NCBI GenBank assembly: GCA_963737145.1
Contig: CAVTRO010000007.1
Location: forward strand, 1,364,001 to 1,428,000
Reading direction: 5' to 3'
Length of the DNA stretch: 64,000 nt
From: AP-15 sp963737145
GTDB taxonomy: Bacteria; Pseudomonadota; Alphaproteobacteria; ATCC43930; CGMCC-115725
Shown here piece after piece: positions 44,294 through 53,512 of the stretch. Within the stretch, counting starts at the first letter, position 1. Every line of letters begins with the position of its first letter. Under the pieces are notes generated by a model, which was given only the letters and a program-made list of their open reading frames with translations, was not told the origin of the DNA and ran no database searches. A program made the position numbers and the translations under genes.

Positions 44294-44571
44294 AGCAGAA
44301 ACTCACTTAAGCGCAAGATTTGGGGATTTGGGGATCATACCACCCTAAAATTGCCTTCTTCACATTGCACACTCCGGCGATGGCTTCGGGAAGGTATGTA
44401 TGCATGTGCGGAGGCGAGGCTTTGGCTCGCAAGACGGCTTCCGACCGGGCAGATTCGATCAGAAGGCGAGACCTCGCTGTTGATTCGCTGCAGATACAGC
44501 CAGGGCGATCGGAAATACAATTTATGGTTGATGGAAGCCGTGGCCGGGTTCGGCTCTCGGCCGCGGCGCTA

Positions 44572-45178
44572 GCGGCCTGCCAGTAGACGGCGGTGACGAA
44601 TGATTCGAGGCTGATTCGGCCGATGATCTGTTCGAGGGCGGCGTCGTTGCAGTTCGCCGAGACGAGGAGGGCGCTGACCGTGACTTGCGGGGAGTCTTCG
44701 ATTTTTTTCGCTGGTCAGGCGGCGCAGGCCGAGGTGCCGTCGGCGGCGGCTTGAAGCAGCAGCGCGCGGATGTGCGCCTCCTGGTCGCCCTGGCAACGCA
44801 GCTCGACGGGAGTAATGGGTCTCGATCTCGGCGGCGCCGCGCGGCTGCCGGTTGATGCGCCGCACCAGCGGGCGCAGGAACAGGTTCGTCGGGACGACGA
44901 AGCCGCCGGCAATCTCGCTGGCGGCGAGCTCTGCGGCGCCGGCGAAGGTTCCGACCATCGCCGAGCACCACAGCGTCGTGGCGGTGTTCAAGCCGGTGAT
45001 ATTGGTCCCCTCGCGGAGGATCACGCCCCCTCCGAGAAAGCCGACGCTCGAAACGACCTGGGCAGCGACCTGGGTTGGATTATTTTCGTTCGAGATGATC
45101 ATCGAGAGCACGACAAACCCCGCCGCACCGACCGCGACAAGGGAGTTGGTCCGCAACCCCGCATCCGCTACAGCACGG
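44572..45178 (-). pseudogene. MgtC/SapB family fragment
   Basis: Leftward remnant of an MgtC-type membrane protein. The signature stretch is intact: AGLRTNSLVAVGAAGFVVLS, VVSSVGFLGGGVILREG and NITGLNTATTLWCSAMVGTF. The N-terminal membrane segments are absent; homology begins abruptly about 40 bp from the nth stop. Near 44815 the frame shifts (VELRCQGDQEAHIRALLLQA continues one frame over), a stop follows, and a last segment with VSALLVSANCNDAALEQIIG lies in yet another frame. It is clearly non-functional. Confidence 0.75.
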
Positions 45179-45218
45179 CTACCCCGAGGCGGACGCGATT
45201 TCCTGCGCCTCCCTTTCC

Positions 45219-45923
45219 TCAGCCCGACTCGCTCGAAGCCTCGGGCGCGCCCTTGCCGACGCGCGCCGCAATCAGCTCGGCGGGGCCGGTCTTGGCGGGG
45301 TAGCGGCAGAGATCGGCGACGACGCAATTGGGGCAATCGGGCTTGCGCGCCTGGCACACGTAGCGACCGTGCAATATTAGCCAATGATGCGCATAGCGCT
45401 TGTATTCGGCAGGCGTGACCTTCTCAAGCGCGGTCTCGACCGCGAGCGGCGTCTTGCCCGGAGCGAGGCCGGTGCGGTTAGCGACGCGGAAGATGTGCGT
45501 GTCGACGGCGATTGTCGGCTCGCCGAAGGCGACGTTGAGCACGACGTTGGCGGTCTTGCGCCCGACGCCGGGCAATTCCTCCAGCGCAGCGCGGTCGTGC
45601 GGCACCTCCCCGCCATATTGCTCGACGAGCATCCGGCTCAGCGCGACCAGATTCTTCGCCTTGGTACGAAAGAGGCCGATCGTGCGGATCAGCTCGACGA
45701 TCCGCTCCTCGCCAAGGGCCAGCATCTTCTGCGGCGTATCGGCGAGCGCGAAGAGCGCCGGGGTCGCCTTGTTGACGCCGGTATCGGTCGCCTGAGCCGA
45801 CAGCACGACGGCGACCAGCAGGGTGAACGGGTTGATGAATTCGAGCTCGGTCTGCGGGATCGGGCGCGTCTCGGCCAGACGGCGATAGAATTCCCGCACC
45901 TCACGTTTCGAAAAAGCGCGCAT
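45219..45923 (-). CDS. nth: endonuclease III
   Basis: A 234-aa DNA glycosylase/AP lyase that removes oxidised pyrimidines. The helix-hairpin-helix and catalytic region read ELPGVGRKTANVVLNVAFGE and TIAVDTHIFRVANRTGL (with the catalytic Asp). The iron-sulfur loop is C-x6-C-x2-C-x5-C (CQARKPDCPNCVVADLC). The catalytic Lys of SAQATDTGVNKATP is present. I place the start at ATG 45923 (MRAFSKREV); an in-frame TTG at 45959 is the alternative. The downstream mgtC fossil begins about 40 bp after its stop. Confidence 0.95.
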   Translation of the reverse strand: MRAFSKREVREFYRRLAETRPIPQTELEFINPFTLLVAVVLSAQATDTGVNKATPALFALADTPQKMLALGEERIVELIRTIGLFRTKAKNLVALSRMLVEQYGGEVPHDRAALEELPGVGRKTANVVLNVAFGEPTIAVDTHIFRVANRTGLAPGKTPLAVETALEKVTPAEYKRYAHHWLILHGRYVCQARKPDCPNCVVADLCRYPAKTGPAELIAARVGKGAPEASSESG

Positions 45924-46022
45924 CACCGGGAGTGTAGAGGGGCTTGCCGCCGGCGACAAACGGCGACAGGAATTTCGCGACCACTTTGCGGATCGGCAAC
46001 CCCGCCTTTATGTTTGCGATAG

Positions 46023-46544
46023 ATGACATCGAGCCCCATCGTCGGCAACTCCGCCGCCCCGTCCGGCCCGCCGTTTTTCGAGCGCGTGCTGCGGCCGCAT
46101 CGCAGCCTGCCGTCGCGCAACTTCCATTTGCTGATGGGCGCGCTCGGCCTGATCAGCTTTGCGGTCGGGGTAGGGTTTGTGGCGGTCGGCGCTTGGCCGG
46201 TGATCGGGTTCTTCGGGCTCGACGTTGCGCTCGTTTATCTCGCCTTCCGGCTCAACTATCGCACAGCCCGACAGCGCGAGACGATCCGGCTCGCCTGCGA
46301 CGTCTTCTCGATCGAGCGGGTCGGTGTGCGCGGCGAGCGCCGCAATTGGCGGTTCCAGCCTTTCTGGGTCAGGGTCGTTCTCGAAGAGCGGCCGGATGCA
46401 TCGAACCGCCTGCTCGTCGCCTCGCATGGCCGCAGCCTGGTGATCGGCGACTTTGTTCCTCCCGCCGCGCGGCGCGAGCTCGCGGCGACCTTGCGCGACG
46501 CGCTCACCCGCTGGCGCAATTCGCTAAACCCGGCTCGCCCGTAA
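46023..46544 (+). CDS. DUF2244 integral membrane protein
   Basis: A 173-aa protein with two close membrane segments (LLMGALGLISFAVGVGFVAV and FGLDVALVYLAFRL), followed by a beta-rich soluble part with WRFQPFWVRVVLEERPD and VASHGRSLVIGDFVPPAARR, the DUF2244 signature. Role unknown; in many alphaproteobacteria it lies between nth and dapB, as here, divergent from nth and convergent with dapB (10 bp between ends). Confidence 0.9.
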   Translation: MTSSPIVGNSAAPSGPPFFERVLRPHRSLPSRNFHLLMGALGLISFAVGVGFVAVGAWPVIGFFGLDVALVYLAFRLNYRTARQRETIRLACDVFSIERVGVRGERRNWRFQPFWVRVVLEERPDASNRLLVASHGRSLVIGDFVPPAARRELAATLRDALTRWRNSLNPARP

Positions 46545-46554
46545 GGCGAGCGGC

Positions 46555-47361
46555 TCAAAGCCCGAGGACCTCCTTCAGGCCGTAAACCCCCGGTGGCTTG
46601 CCGACCACCCAGCGGGCGGCGCGTATGGCGCCTTTCGCATAGATCACGCGGCTGGTCGCCCGGTGGATCAGTTCGAGACGTTCGGCGGCGCCGGCGAAGA
46701 TGACATGATGATCGCCCACCGCATCGCCGCCGCGAAGGGCGGCGAAACCGATATCGCCGGTGCGGCGCGGGCCGGTTATGCCGTTGCGGGCGCGCTGCTC
46801 GACCCCTTCGAGCTCGACCCCGCGGCCCGCCGCCACGGCTCGGCCGAGCGCAAGCGCGGTGCCCGAGGGGGCATCGACCTTGCCGCGGTGGTGCATCTCC
46901 ATGATCTCTACGTCCCAGTCGGGCCCGAGCCGGCGCGCGACTTCCTCGACGACGCTCAACAGGACATTGACCCCAAGGCTCATATTCGGCGACCAAACGA
47001 TCGGAATCTGGCGCGCCGCCTGGCGCACGCGGTCGCCCTGCTCCGGCCCGAGACCGGTCGTGCCGATCACCATTGCAGTGCCCACGGAAGCGGCGAGCTC
47101 GGCATGCTCGGCGGTCGCCTGGGGCGAGGTGAATTCGAGCACGACGTCGCTGTCGCGGATCACCTTCTCGACGGTCTCGCCGATTGGGATGCCGATTCGA
47201 CCGATGCCGGCCAGCTCGCCGATATCCTGGTTGACATACCCGCTGCCCGGCGCCTCGCTGCCGCCGGCAACCGAGCAACCCTCGGTGTGAGCGATCTCGG
47301 CGACCAGCATCCTGCCCATCCGGCCGCCGCATCCGACGACGCCCATCTTGGTCCCAGCCAT
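46555..47361 (-). CDS. dapB: 4-hydroxy-tetrahydrodipicolinate reductase
   Basis: A 268-aa DapB, which reduces hydroxy-tetrahydrodipicolinate in the lysine/diaminopimelate pathway. The Rossmann fold starts MGVVGCGGRMGRMLVAEIAH, the NAD(P) site continues at VLEFTSPQATAEHAELAAS and TTGL, and the catalytic motif is EIMEMHHRGKVDAPSGTALA. Full length. It ends 10 bp from the DUF2244 gene and starts 84 bp from the divergent nitrile hydratase operon. Confidence 0.97.
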   Translation of the reverse strand: MAGTKMGVVGCGGRMGRMLVAEIAHTEGCSVAGGSEAPGSGYVNQDIGELAGIGRIGIPIGETVEKVIRDSDVVLEFTSPQATAEHAELAASVGTAMVIGTTGLGPEQGDRVRQAARQIPIVWSPNMSLGVNVLLSVVEEVARRLGPDWDVEIMEMHHRGKVDAPSGTALALGRAVAAGRGVELEGVEQRARNGITGPRRTGDIGFAALRGGDAVGDHHVIFAGAAERLELIHRATSRVIYAKGAIRAARWVVGKPPGVYGLKEVLGL

Positions 47362-47445
47362 GCGTGCCTCCCTTTCGTGAGGCTGGAACGGTTACCGATT
47401 GCCGGATAAAACTCAAGGCGAGTGTCGTCGGCCGCGGAGGCGGTA

Positions 47446-48060
47446 ATGGAAGATCACGAGCACGATCACCAGGAAGCACCATCCGACCCGGCTTTGCGGG
47501 TGATGGCACTCGAATCCTTGCTGGTCGAGAAGGGGCTGGTCGATCCGGCCGCACTCGACGCGCTGATCGACACCTACGAACACAAAATCGGGCCGCGCAA
47601 CGGCGCACGCGTCGTAGCGCGCGCCTGGGTCGACCCCGAGTACAAAAAGCGGCTCCTCGCCGATGCGAGCGCGGCGATCGCCGAGCTCGGCTATCAGGGA
47701 GGCCAGGGTGCGCACATAGTCGTTGTCGAGAACACGGCCGATTGCCACAACGTCGTCGTGTGCACGCTTTGCTCCTGCTATCCTTGGCCCGTGCTCGGTC
47801 TGCCGCCGGTCTGGTACAAATCGGCGCCTTACCGGTCGCGCACGGTCATCGATCCGCGCGGCGCTCTGCGCGAGTTCGGGCTCGAAATCGGCGAGAATGT
47901 CGAGATCCGCGTCTGGGATTCGACTTCCGAAATGCGCTACCTGGTATTGCCCGAGCGGCCCGCCGGCAGCGAGCAGCTCAGCGAAGACGAGCTCGCCGCC
48001 CTGGTTACGCGGGACGCGATGATCGGCACCGCCAAGGTGAAGCTTACAGGAGGTGCCTAG
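47446..48060 (+). CDS. nitrile hydratase alpha subunit, cobalt type
   Basis: A 204-aa alpha subunit that holds the metal of nitrile hydratase, which turns nitriles into amides. The metal loop is VCTLCSCYPWP. The C-T-L-C-S-C form with Thr is the cobalt-type signature (the iron type has Ser). Also seen are PPVWYKSAPYRSR and the C-terminal VWDSTSEMRYLVLPERP. I choose ATG 47446, which has GGAGG at 47436-47440, over the in-frame GTG at 47422. The beta subunit start overlaps its stop by one base. Confidence 0.95.
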   Translation: MEDHEHDHQEAPSDPALRVMALESLLVEKGLVDPAALDALIDTYEHKIGPRNGARVVARAWVDPEYKKRLLADASAAIAELGYQGGQGAHIVVVENTADCHNVVVCTLCSCYPWPVLGLPPVWYKSAPYRSRTVIDPRGALREFGLEIGENVEIRVWDSTSEMRYLVLPERPAGSEQLSEDELAALVTRDAMIGTAKVKLTGGA

Positions 48061-48719
48061 TGAACGGCGTGCACGATATGGGCGGCATGCACGGCATGGG
48101 CCCGATCGCGCCCGAGCCGAACGAGCCGGTATTTCACGCGCGCTGGGAGGCGCAGGTTTATGCGCTCAACCGCGCCATGGCGTTTCTCGGCAAATGGAAC
48201 ATCGATGCCGGGCGACACTCTCGGGAGCGCATCCCACCTACCGATTACCTGCGCATGAGCTATTACGAAAAATGGCTCGCCGGGCTCATCATGTTGCTGC
48301 AGGAGAGCGGCCTTGCCAGCGAAGCCGAGTTGGAGAGTGGGCGCCCCAGTCCCGGAACGGTCAAGGCTGCGCCGGCACTAACTTATGAAAAACTGGCAGA
48401 GGTGGTTGCGGCACGCGGGACGTTCGAGCGTCCCGTCAACACGCCGCCGCGGTTCGCGGTCGGCGAGCGGGTGCGCGCGAAGAAAATCAATCCGGCCGGT
48501 CATACCCGACTGCCGCGCTATGCCCGAGGCAATCTCGGCGTCGTCGACCGCGTCCATGGCGCGCATGTCTTTCCCGATACGAACGCGCATTTTCTCGGCG
48601 AGAACCCGCAGCATCTCTATTCCGTGCGGTTTTCGGCGCGCGAGTTGTGGGGCGAGGGTGCAGCGGAGCGGGACGCCGTCTATATCGATCTGTGGGAGGA
48701 CTATCTCGAACCCGCCTAA
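48060..48719 (+). CDS. nitrile hydratase beta subunit
   Basis: A 219-aa beta subunit. It starts at GTG 48060, sharing its G with the alpha stop (TAGTG) and preceded by AGGAGG at 48048-48053, with MNGVHDMGGMHGMGPI, the family opening. The body contains WEAQVYALNRAM and YYEKWLAGLIMLL. The C-terminal SH3-like domain has GERVRAKKINPAGHTRLPRY and HLYSVRFSARELWGE. It caps the metal centre of the alpha subunit. Full length. Confidence 0.95.
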   Translation: MNGVHDMGGMHGMGPIAPEPNEPVFHARWEAQVYALNRAMAFLGKWNIDAGRHSRERIPPTDYLRMSYYEKWLAGLIMLLQESGLASEAELESGRPSPGTVKAAPALTYEKLAEVVAARGTFERPVNTPPRFAVGERVRAKKINPAGHTRLPRYARGNLGVVDRVHGAHVFPDTNAHFLGENPQHLYSVRFSARELWGEGAAERDAVYIDLWEDYLEPA

Positions 48720-48723
48720 TCCG

Positions 48724-49065
48724 ATGCCCATTGCGGAGCCGGTCTTCACCGAACCGTGGGAGGCCCATGCCTTTGCGCTAGCGGTCAAACTGTCGGAAGC
48801 CGGCCTCTTCACCTGGAGCGAATGGTCGACCGCGCTCGCCGAGGAGCTCGCGGCAGCGAGCCGGCGCGGCGAACCCGATGACGGCTCCCGCTACTACCAC
48901 CACTGGCTCGCCGCGCTCGAGCGCCTCGTCTCAGCAAAAAATCTCGTCGCCGCGGCCTCGCTGTCCGCGCGAAAGGAAAAGTGGGCGGAGGCCTACCGGT
49001 GGACGCCGCACGGCAGTCCCGTAAAATTGGAAGCAGCCTCTCACCCCCCCCGCGACAGCGGGTGA
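48724..49065 (+). CDS. nitrile hydratase accessory/activator protein
   Basis: A 113-aa protein, 4 bp after the beta gene. It resembles the N-terminal part of the beta subunit (EPVFTEPWEAHAFALAVKLS, LFTWSEWSTALAEELA, YYHHWLAALERLV) and matches the small activator that carries cobalt to the alpha subunit and is swapped for beta during maturation. The C-terminal tail is short and polar. The presence of alpha, beta and activator implies a complete maturation set. Confidence 0.88.
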   Translation: MPIAEPVFTEPWEAHAFALAVKLSEAGLFTWSEWSTALAEELAAASRRGEPDDGSRYYHHWLAALERLVSAKNLVAAASLSARKEKWAEAYRWTPHGSPVKLEAASHPPRDSG

Positions 49066-49098
49066 GTGAGGGCAGTCGCCACAGGTTATCCGGCCGGC

Positions 49099-50649
49099 AT
49101 GGCCTTGCTGCGCTCCGTCGCCACGATCGGGTCCTACACGCTGCTGAGCCGCGTCTTCGGGTTCATCCGTGACGTTTTGACCGCCGCCATCCTTGGTGCA
49201 GGACCGGTAGCGGACGCCTTTTTCGTGGCGCAGCGTCTGCCCAACCTGTTCCGCAGCCTCTTCGCCGAGGGCGCCTTCAGTGCCGCCTTTGTCCCGCTTT
49301 TTGCCGGCGCGATGGCCGAACACGGCAAGCAGGCGGCTCGGGTCTTCGCCGAGGATGCACTTGCCGTGCTGCTGACAGCACTGCTCGGCTTTGTTCTGCT
49401 GGGCGAAATCTTCATGCCCATGGTAATGTCGTTGATCGCGCCAGGGTTCGGCGAGGATCCAGCCAAGTTCGGTCTCGCCGTCGATCTCGCCCGGATCACC
49501 TTTCCGTATCTGCTATTCATCGCACTGGTGGCGTTACATGGGGGCGTGCTGAACTCGGTCGACCGCTTCGCGGCCGCCGCTGCGACCCCGATTCTGCTCA
49601 ACCTGTTCCTGATCGCGGCGCTCCTAATGATGGACCGGTTCGGCTGGCATGACGGCCGCGCGTTGGCATGGGCAGTAACCGGAGCAGGGCTCGCGCAGTT
49701 CCTTTGGCTTTTATCATCCTGCGCCCGGGCTGGGCTGGCGCTGCGGCTGCCCGTGCCGCGGCTGACGCCGGGCGTGCGGCGCACCCTCGCCGTGATGGCG
49801 CCGGGAACGATCGGCGCCGGCGTCACGCAGCTCAATCTCCTCATCTCAACCGCTCTCGCCTCGCTGTTGCCTGGCGGCTCGGTATCGTACCTCTATTACG
49901 CCGACCGGCTGAACCAATTGCCGCTCGGCGTCGTCGGCATCGCGGTCGGTACAGCGATCCTCCCGCCCTTGTCGCGCCAGCTGAGGCTCGGGCTTGCCGC
50001 TGACGCCGTCGAGACCCAGAACCGCGGGATCGAGCTGGCGCTGCTGTTGACCTTGCCGGCAGCAGCGGCATTAGCTGTGCTCGCCACGCCGATACTGGCG
50101 GTGCTGTTCCAGCGTGGCGCCTTCGGCCCGGCCGATACTGCTGCCACTGCCGCCGCTCTCGCCGCCTACGCGGCCGGGCTGCCCGCCTTTGTCCTCGTCA
50201 AGGTCTTGGCCCCGGCCTTCTTCGCGCGCCACGATACCGCCACGCCGGTCAAAGTGGCGATCGCCGCGATGACGGCCAATCTCTGTTTGACTCTCGTCCT
50301 GATGCAGTTTTTGGCGCATGTCGGGATCGCCCTGGCGACGACGGTTGCCGGCTGGGTCAACGCGCTGACCCTGCTCGGGCTGCTGCTCCGGCGCGGGTAT
50401 TTCCGGTTCGACAGCCGCGCCCGGCGTAACCTGCCGCGGATCGGCATTGCCGCCCTAGGCATGGGGGTCGTGTTGGCGCTGTTGCGGTTCGCCCTCGGCC
50501 CGGCATTAGCCGGCCCGTTTCTCGTTCGGGTGGGCGCGCTCACAGCGCTGGTTGGTTCGGGTCTGGCCGCTTTCGCGTTTCTGGCGCTCGCCTTCGGGGT
50601 CGCCGATTGGCGCGCCCTCCTCGGGCGGCTGCGTCGGCAACCGGCTTGA
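49099..50649 (+). CDS. murJ: lipid II flippase MurJ
   Basis: A 516-aa MurJ with about 14 membrane segments, which moves the peptidoglycan precursor lipid II across the inner membrane. The family start ALLRSVATIGSYTLLSRVFG is followed by FIRDVLTAAILGAGPVADAF, RLPNLFRSLFAEGAFSAAFV and later YADRLNQLPLGVVGIAVGTA and VLAPAFFARHDTATPVK, all conserved. Start at ATG 49099; an in-frame GTG at 49066 adds 11 unsupported residues. It lies next to trpS, a frequent alphaproteobacterial arrangement. Confidence 0.95.
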   Translation: MALLRSVATIGSYTLLSRVFGFIRDVLTAAILGAGPVADAFFVAQRLPNLFRSLFAEGAFSAAFVPLFAGAMAEHGKQAARVFAEDALAVLLTALLGFVLLGEIFMPMVMSLIAPGFGEDPAKFGLAVDLARITFPYLLFIALVALHGGVLNSVDRFAAAAATPILLNLFLIAALLMMDRFGWHDGRALAWAVTGAGLAQFLWLLSSCARAGLALRLPVPRLTPGVRRTLAVMAPGTIGAGVTQLNLLISTALASLLPGGSVSYLYYADRLNQLPLGVVGIAVGTAILPPLSRQLRLGLAADAVETQNRGIELALLLTLPAAAALAVLATPILAVLFQRGAFGPADTAATAAALAAYAAGLPAFVLVKVLAPAFFARHDTATPVKVAIAAMTANLCLTLVLMQFLAHVGIALATTVAGWVNALTLLGLLLRRGYFRFDSRARRNLPRIGIAALGMGVVLALLRFALGPALAGPFLVRVGALTALVGSGLAAFAFLALAFGVADWRALLGRLRRQPA

Positions 50650-50705
50650 CCGGCGCCGCGCTGCAGCGATAACAGGCGCCGCCACCGTCACCTATATGAG
50701 GTCGA

Positions 50706-51704
50706 ATGAACCGAATTTTTTCCGGCATCCAGCCTACCGGCAATCTGCATCTCGGCAATTATCTCGGAGCCATTCGGAACTGGGTCGAGTTGCAGCACGA
50801 TTTCGATTGCATCTTCTGCATCGTCGATCTGCACGCGCTCACCCAGCCGCAGGATCCCGCCGAGTTGCGCGCTTCGACGCGCGAGGTGACTGCTGCCTAT
50901 ATCGCCGCCGGGATCGACCCGGAACACTGCACGATCTTCAACCAGAGCATGGTCGCCGCTCACACCGAGCTGGCTTGGCTGCTCGGCTGCTTGACGCCGC
51001 TCGGGTGGCTGAACCGGATGACACAATTCAAGGAAAAGGCCGGGAAGCATCGCGACGTGGCCGGCCTCGGGCTTTACGCCTACCCGGTGCTGATGGCGGC
51101 GGATATTCTCGTTTACAGGGCGACCCACGTACCGGTCGGCGAAGACCAGAAGCAGCATCTGGAGCTCGCACGCGATATCGCCGGCGCGTTCAACCGCCGC
51201 TACGAACGCGACTTTTTCCCCTTGCCCGAACCGCAGATCTTCGGCGCGGCAACGCGCGTGATGAGTTTGCGCGACGGCACAAAGAAGATGTCGAAGTCGG
51301 ACACCTCCGATTACTCGCGCATCAATATGACCGATGACGCGGAAACGATCGCGCTGAAGATCCGCAGGGCGAAGACAGATCCCGAGCCCCTTCCCGGAAA
51401 TGTTGCCGGCCTCGAACGCAGGCCCGAGGCCGACAATCTGATCGGCATATACGCCGCCCTGTCGGGGCTTTCGCGTGAAGCTGCGATCGCCCGGTTTGCC
51501 GCGCGGAACTTTTCCGAATTCAAGGAGGCCCTCTCCGAGTTGGCGATCGAGGTATTGGGGCGAATCGGCGGCGAGATGCGCCGATTGATGAACAACCCTG
51601 GGTACATCGACAGGATCTTGCGCCGAGGCGCCGAACGCGCGAGGGCAATCGCCGATCCAGTCCTGCGCGAAGCTCAGGAAATCAGCGGTCTGCTGCGTCC
51701 GTGA
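50706..51704 (+). CDS. trpS: tryptophanyl-tRNA synthetase
   Basis: A 332-aa class I synthetase that charges tRNA-Trp. Signature motifs are GIQPTGNLHLGNYLGAIRNW (the HIGH-type motif is GNLHLGN) and KKMSKSD (KMSKS). The anticodon-binding C-terminal helices are complete. It starts 57 bp after murJ and is on the same strand. Confidence 0.97.
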   Translation: MNRIFSGIQPTGNLHLGNYLGAIRNWVELQHDFDCIFCIVDLHALTQPQDPAELRASTREVTAAYIAAGIDPEHCTIFNQSMVAAHTELAWLLGCLTPLGWLNRMTQFKEKAGKHRDVAGLGLYAYPVLMAADILVYRATHVPVGEDQKQHLELARDIAGAFNRRYERDFFPLPEPQIFGAATRVMSLRDGTKKMSKSDTSDYSRINMTDDAETIALKIRRAKTDPEPLPGNVAGLERRPEADNLIGIYAALSGLSREAAIARFAARNFSEFKEALSELAIEVLGRIGGEMRRLMNNPGYIDRILRRGAERARAIADPVLREAQEISGLLRP

Positions 51705-51814
51705 GGAGGGTTCACGCTTTTCCTGCCTTTGCCTAGGTTGTAAGTTGACGGTGCAAGCGCGCTCCGTGGGCAAGCGGCGCGCAACTAAAGCACCTAGCCG
51801 CCGCTTCGAGCACC

Positions 51815-52732
51815 ATGGATATCTACCTGCCGATCGCCGAGGTGTCGCTCGACCTCTTCGTTCTGCTCGGCCTCGGTGCAGCGGTCGGCTTTCTCTCCGG
51901 TGTGTTCGGCGTCGGCGGCGGCTTTTTGTTGACCCCGCTGCTGATCTTCATCGGGGTACCCCCCACCATCGCCGTCGCGTCCTCGGCCAACCAGCTGGTT
52001 GGTGCCTCGGTTTCGGGTGTGCTCGCTCACTGGCGGCGCGGCAACGTCGATTTTAAGATGGGATACGTCCTGTTGGTCGGCGGCCTGGCGGGCTCGTTTC
52101 TCGGGGTGTGGATCTTCACCTTGCTGAAACGCCTGGGTCAGATCGAGCTGACGATCTCGATTTGCTACGTGCTGCTGCTTGGGACGCTCGGCGCGCTGAT
52201 GATGATTGAAAGCATCCGTGCGTTGTTTCGGCTGCATCGACCCGGAGCCTCGCGGCGCCGACTGCACCAGCACACTTGGATGCACGGGCTGCCGCTGAAG
52301 GCGCGCTTCCGCCGCTCAAGGCTCTACATCAGCGCGCTGCTGCCGGTCGGAATCGGGTTTGTGATCGGCATTTTTAGCGCAATTCTCGGCATCGGCGGCG
52401 GCTTCATCATGGTGCCGGCAATGATTTACATGTTGGGAATGCCAACATCGGTGGTACCGGGCACTTCTCTGCTGCAAATCATCTTTGTCGCCGCGAATGT
52501 AACGGTGCTGCAAGCCTATACCAACCACACTGTCGACGCCGTCCTCGCTCTAGTCCTGCTCGTCGGTGGGGTTGTCGGAGCACGGATCGGCACCCGGTTC
52601 GGCATGCGTTTGCGGGGCGAGCAGCTGCGTTTCCTGTTGGCCCTCATGGTGCTCGCGGTCGCCGCGAAGCTGGCCTTCGACATGACGGCGCGCCCGACCG
52701 ACCTCTATTCGATCGCCTCGGAGAAAGGATGA
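51815..52732 (+). CDS. TauE/SafE family sulfite/anion exporter
   Basis: A 305-aa membrane protein with about eight segments. The two inverted halves each have the family glycine motif (SGVFGVGGGFLLTPLLIFIG and SAILGIGGGFIMVPAMIYML). Members export sulfite, sulfoacetate or related anions. It overlaps the TIGR02186 gene by 4 bp (ATGA), and that pairing is common in alphaproteobacteria. Confidence 0.92.
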   Translation: MDIYLPIAEVSLDLFVLLGLGAAVGFLSGVFGVGGGFLLTPLLIFIGVPPTIAVASSANQLVGASVSGVLAHWRRGNVDFKMGYVLLVGGLAGSFLGVWIFTLLKRLGQIELTISICYVLLLGTLGALMMIESIRALFRLHRPGASRRRLHQHTWMHGLPLKARFRRSRLYISALLPVGIGFVIGIFSAILGIGGGFIMVPAMIYMLGMPTSVVPGTSLLQIIFVAANVTVLQAYTNHTVDAVLALVLLVGGVVGARIGTRFGMRLRGEQLRFLLALMVLAVAAKLAFDMTARPTDLYSIASEKG

Positions 52733-53478
52733 AGCCAGGGCTCAGTTCCCTCGGCGTTCTGCTGGCCCTTTCACTGTTGTGTTGGGAGTCGGCGGCGCGG
52801 GCCGAGGGGCTCGTCGCAGACCTCACCAGCCACCTGATCGCGATCACGACCGGGTTCACGGGCGCTTCCGTGGTACTATTTGGCGCGACCGACGGTCCCG
52901 GGGACGTCATCGTCGCCGTGCGCGGCCCCGAGCGCGAGATGACGGTCCGGCGCAAGAGCCGCGTCGCCGGCATCTGGGTCAACACCGAGCAAGTGACCTT
53001 CGCTAATCTGCCCAGCTTCTACGCCGTTGCCGCGAGTCGGCCGATGCCCGACATTCTGTCGCCGGCGGCTGCGGCGTTCTACCGACTCGGGATAGCCAAT
53101 CTGAAGCTGGTAGCTGCAACCGCAGCGCCATCGGTTGTGGTTGACGCGTTCCGCACCGCGCTCGAACGCACACAGCGAGAGGCGGGGCTGTTTGCGGTGC
53201 GTACGGGTAAAGTAGATTTCCTCGGCAAGCGGCTCTTTCGTACGACAATTACATTTCCCTCGAACGTCCCGACAGGAACCTATCTCGTCGAGGTGTTCCT
53301 GGTCCGCGACAAAGACGTAGTGAGCGGGCAGACGACCCCGCTCGTGGTTTCCAAGGTCGGGGTCGATGCCGCGGTGTTCGAATTCTCCATGCGTCAGCCC
53401 GGGTTCTACGGCGCGATTGCGGTACTGACCGCAGTAGTGGCAGGATGGCTCGCAAGTCTGCCTTTTAGAGGCGGCTGA
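52729..53478 (+). CDS. TIGR02186 family protein
   Basis: A 249-aa protein with an N-terminal signal peptide (LLALSLLCWESAARAEG) and a C-terminal membrane helix (YGAIAVLTAVVAGWLASLPF). The middle contains LTSHLIAITTGFTGASVVLF and REMTVRRKSRVAGIWVNTEQ, which are hallmarks of the alphaproteobacterial TIGR02186 family. Function unknown; its coupling to the TauE-type exporter suggests a partner role at the membrane. Confidence 0.9.
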   Translation: MKPGLSSLGVLLALSLLCWESAARAEGLVADLTSHLIAITTGFTGASVVLFGATDGPGDVIVAVRGPEREMTVRRKSRVAGIWVNTEQVTFANLPSFYAVAASRPMPDILSPAAAAFYRLGIANLKLVAATAAPSVVVDAFRTALERTQREAGLFAVRTGKVDFLGKRLFRTTITFPSNVPTGTYLVEVFLVRDKDVVSGQTTPLVVSKVGVDAAVFEFSMRQPGFYGAIAVLTAVVAGWLASLPFRGG

Positions 53479-53512
53479 TCCTATCAAGGCTGGGGCGTGG
53501 CATAGATCTAAG

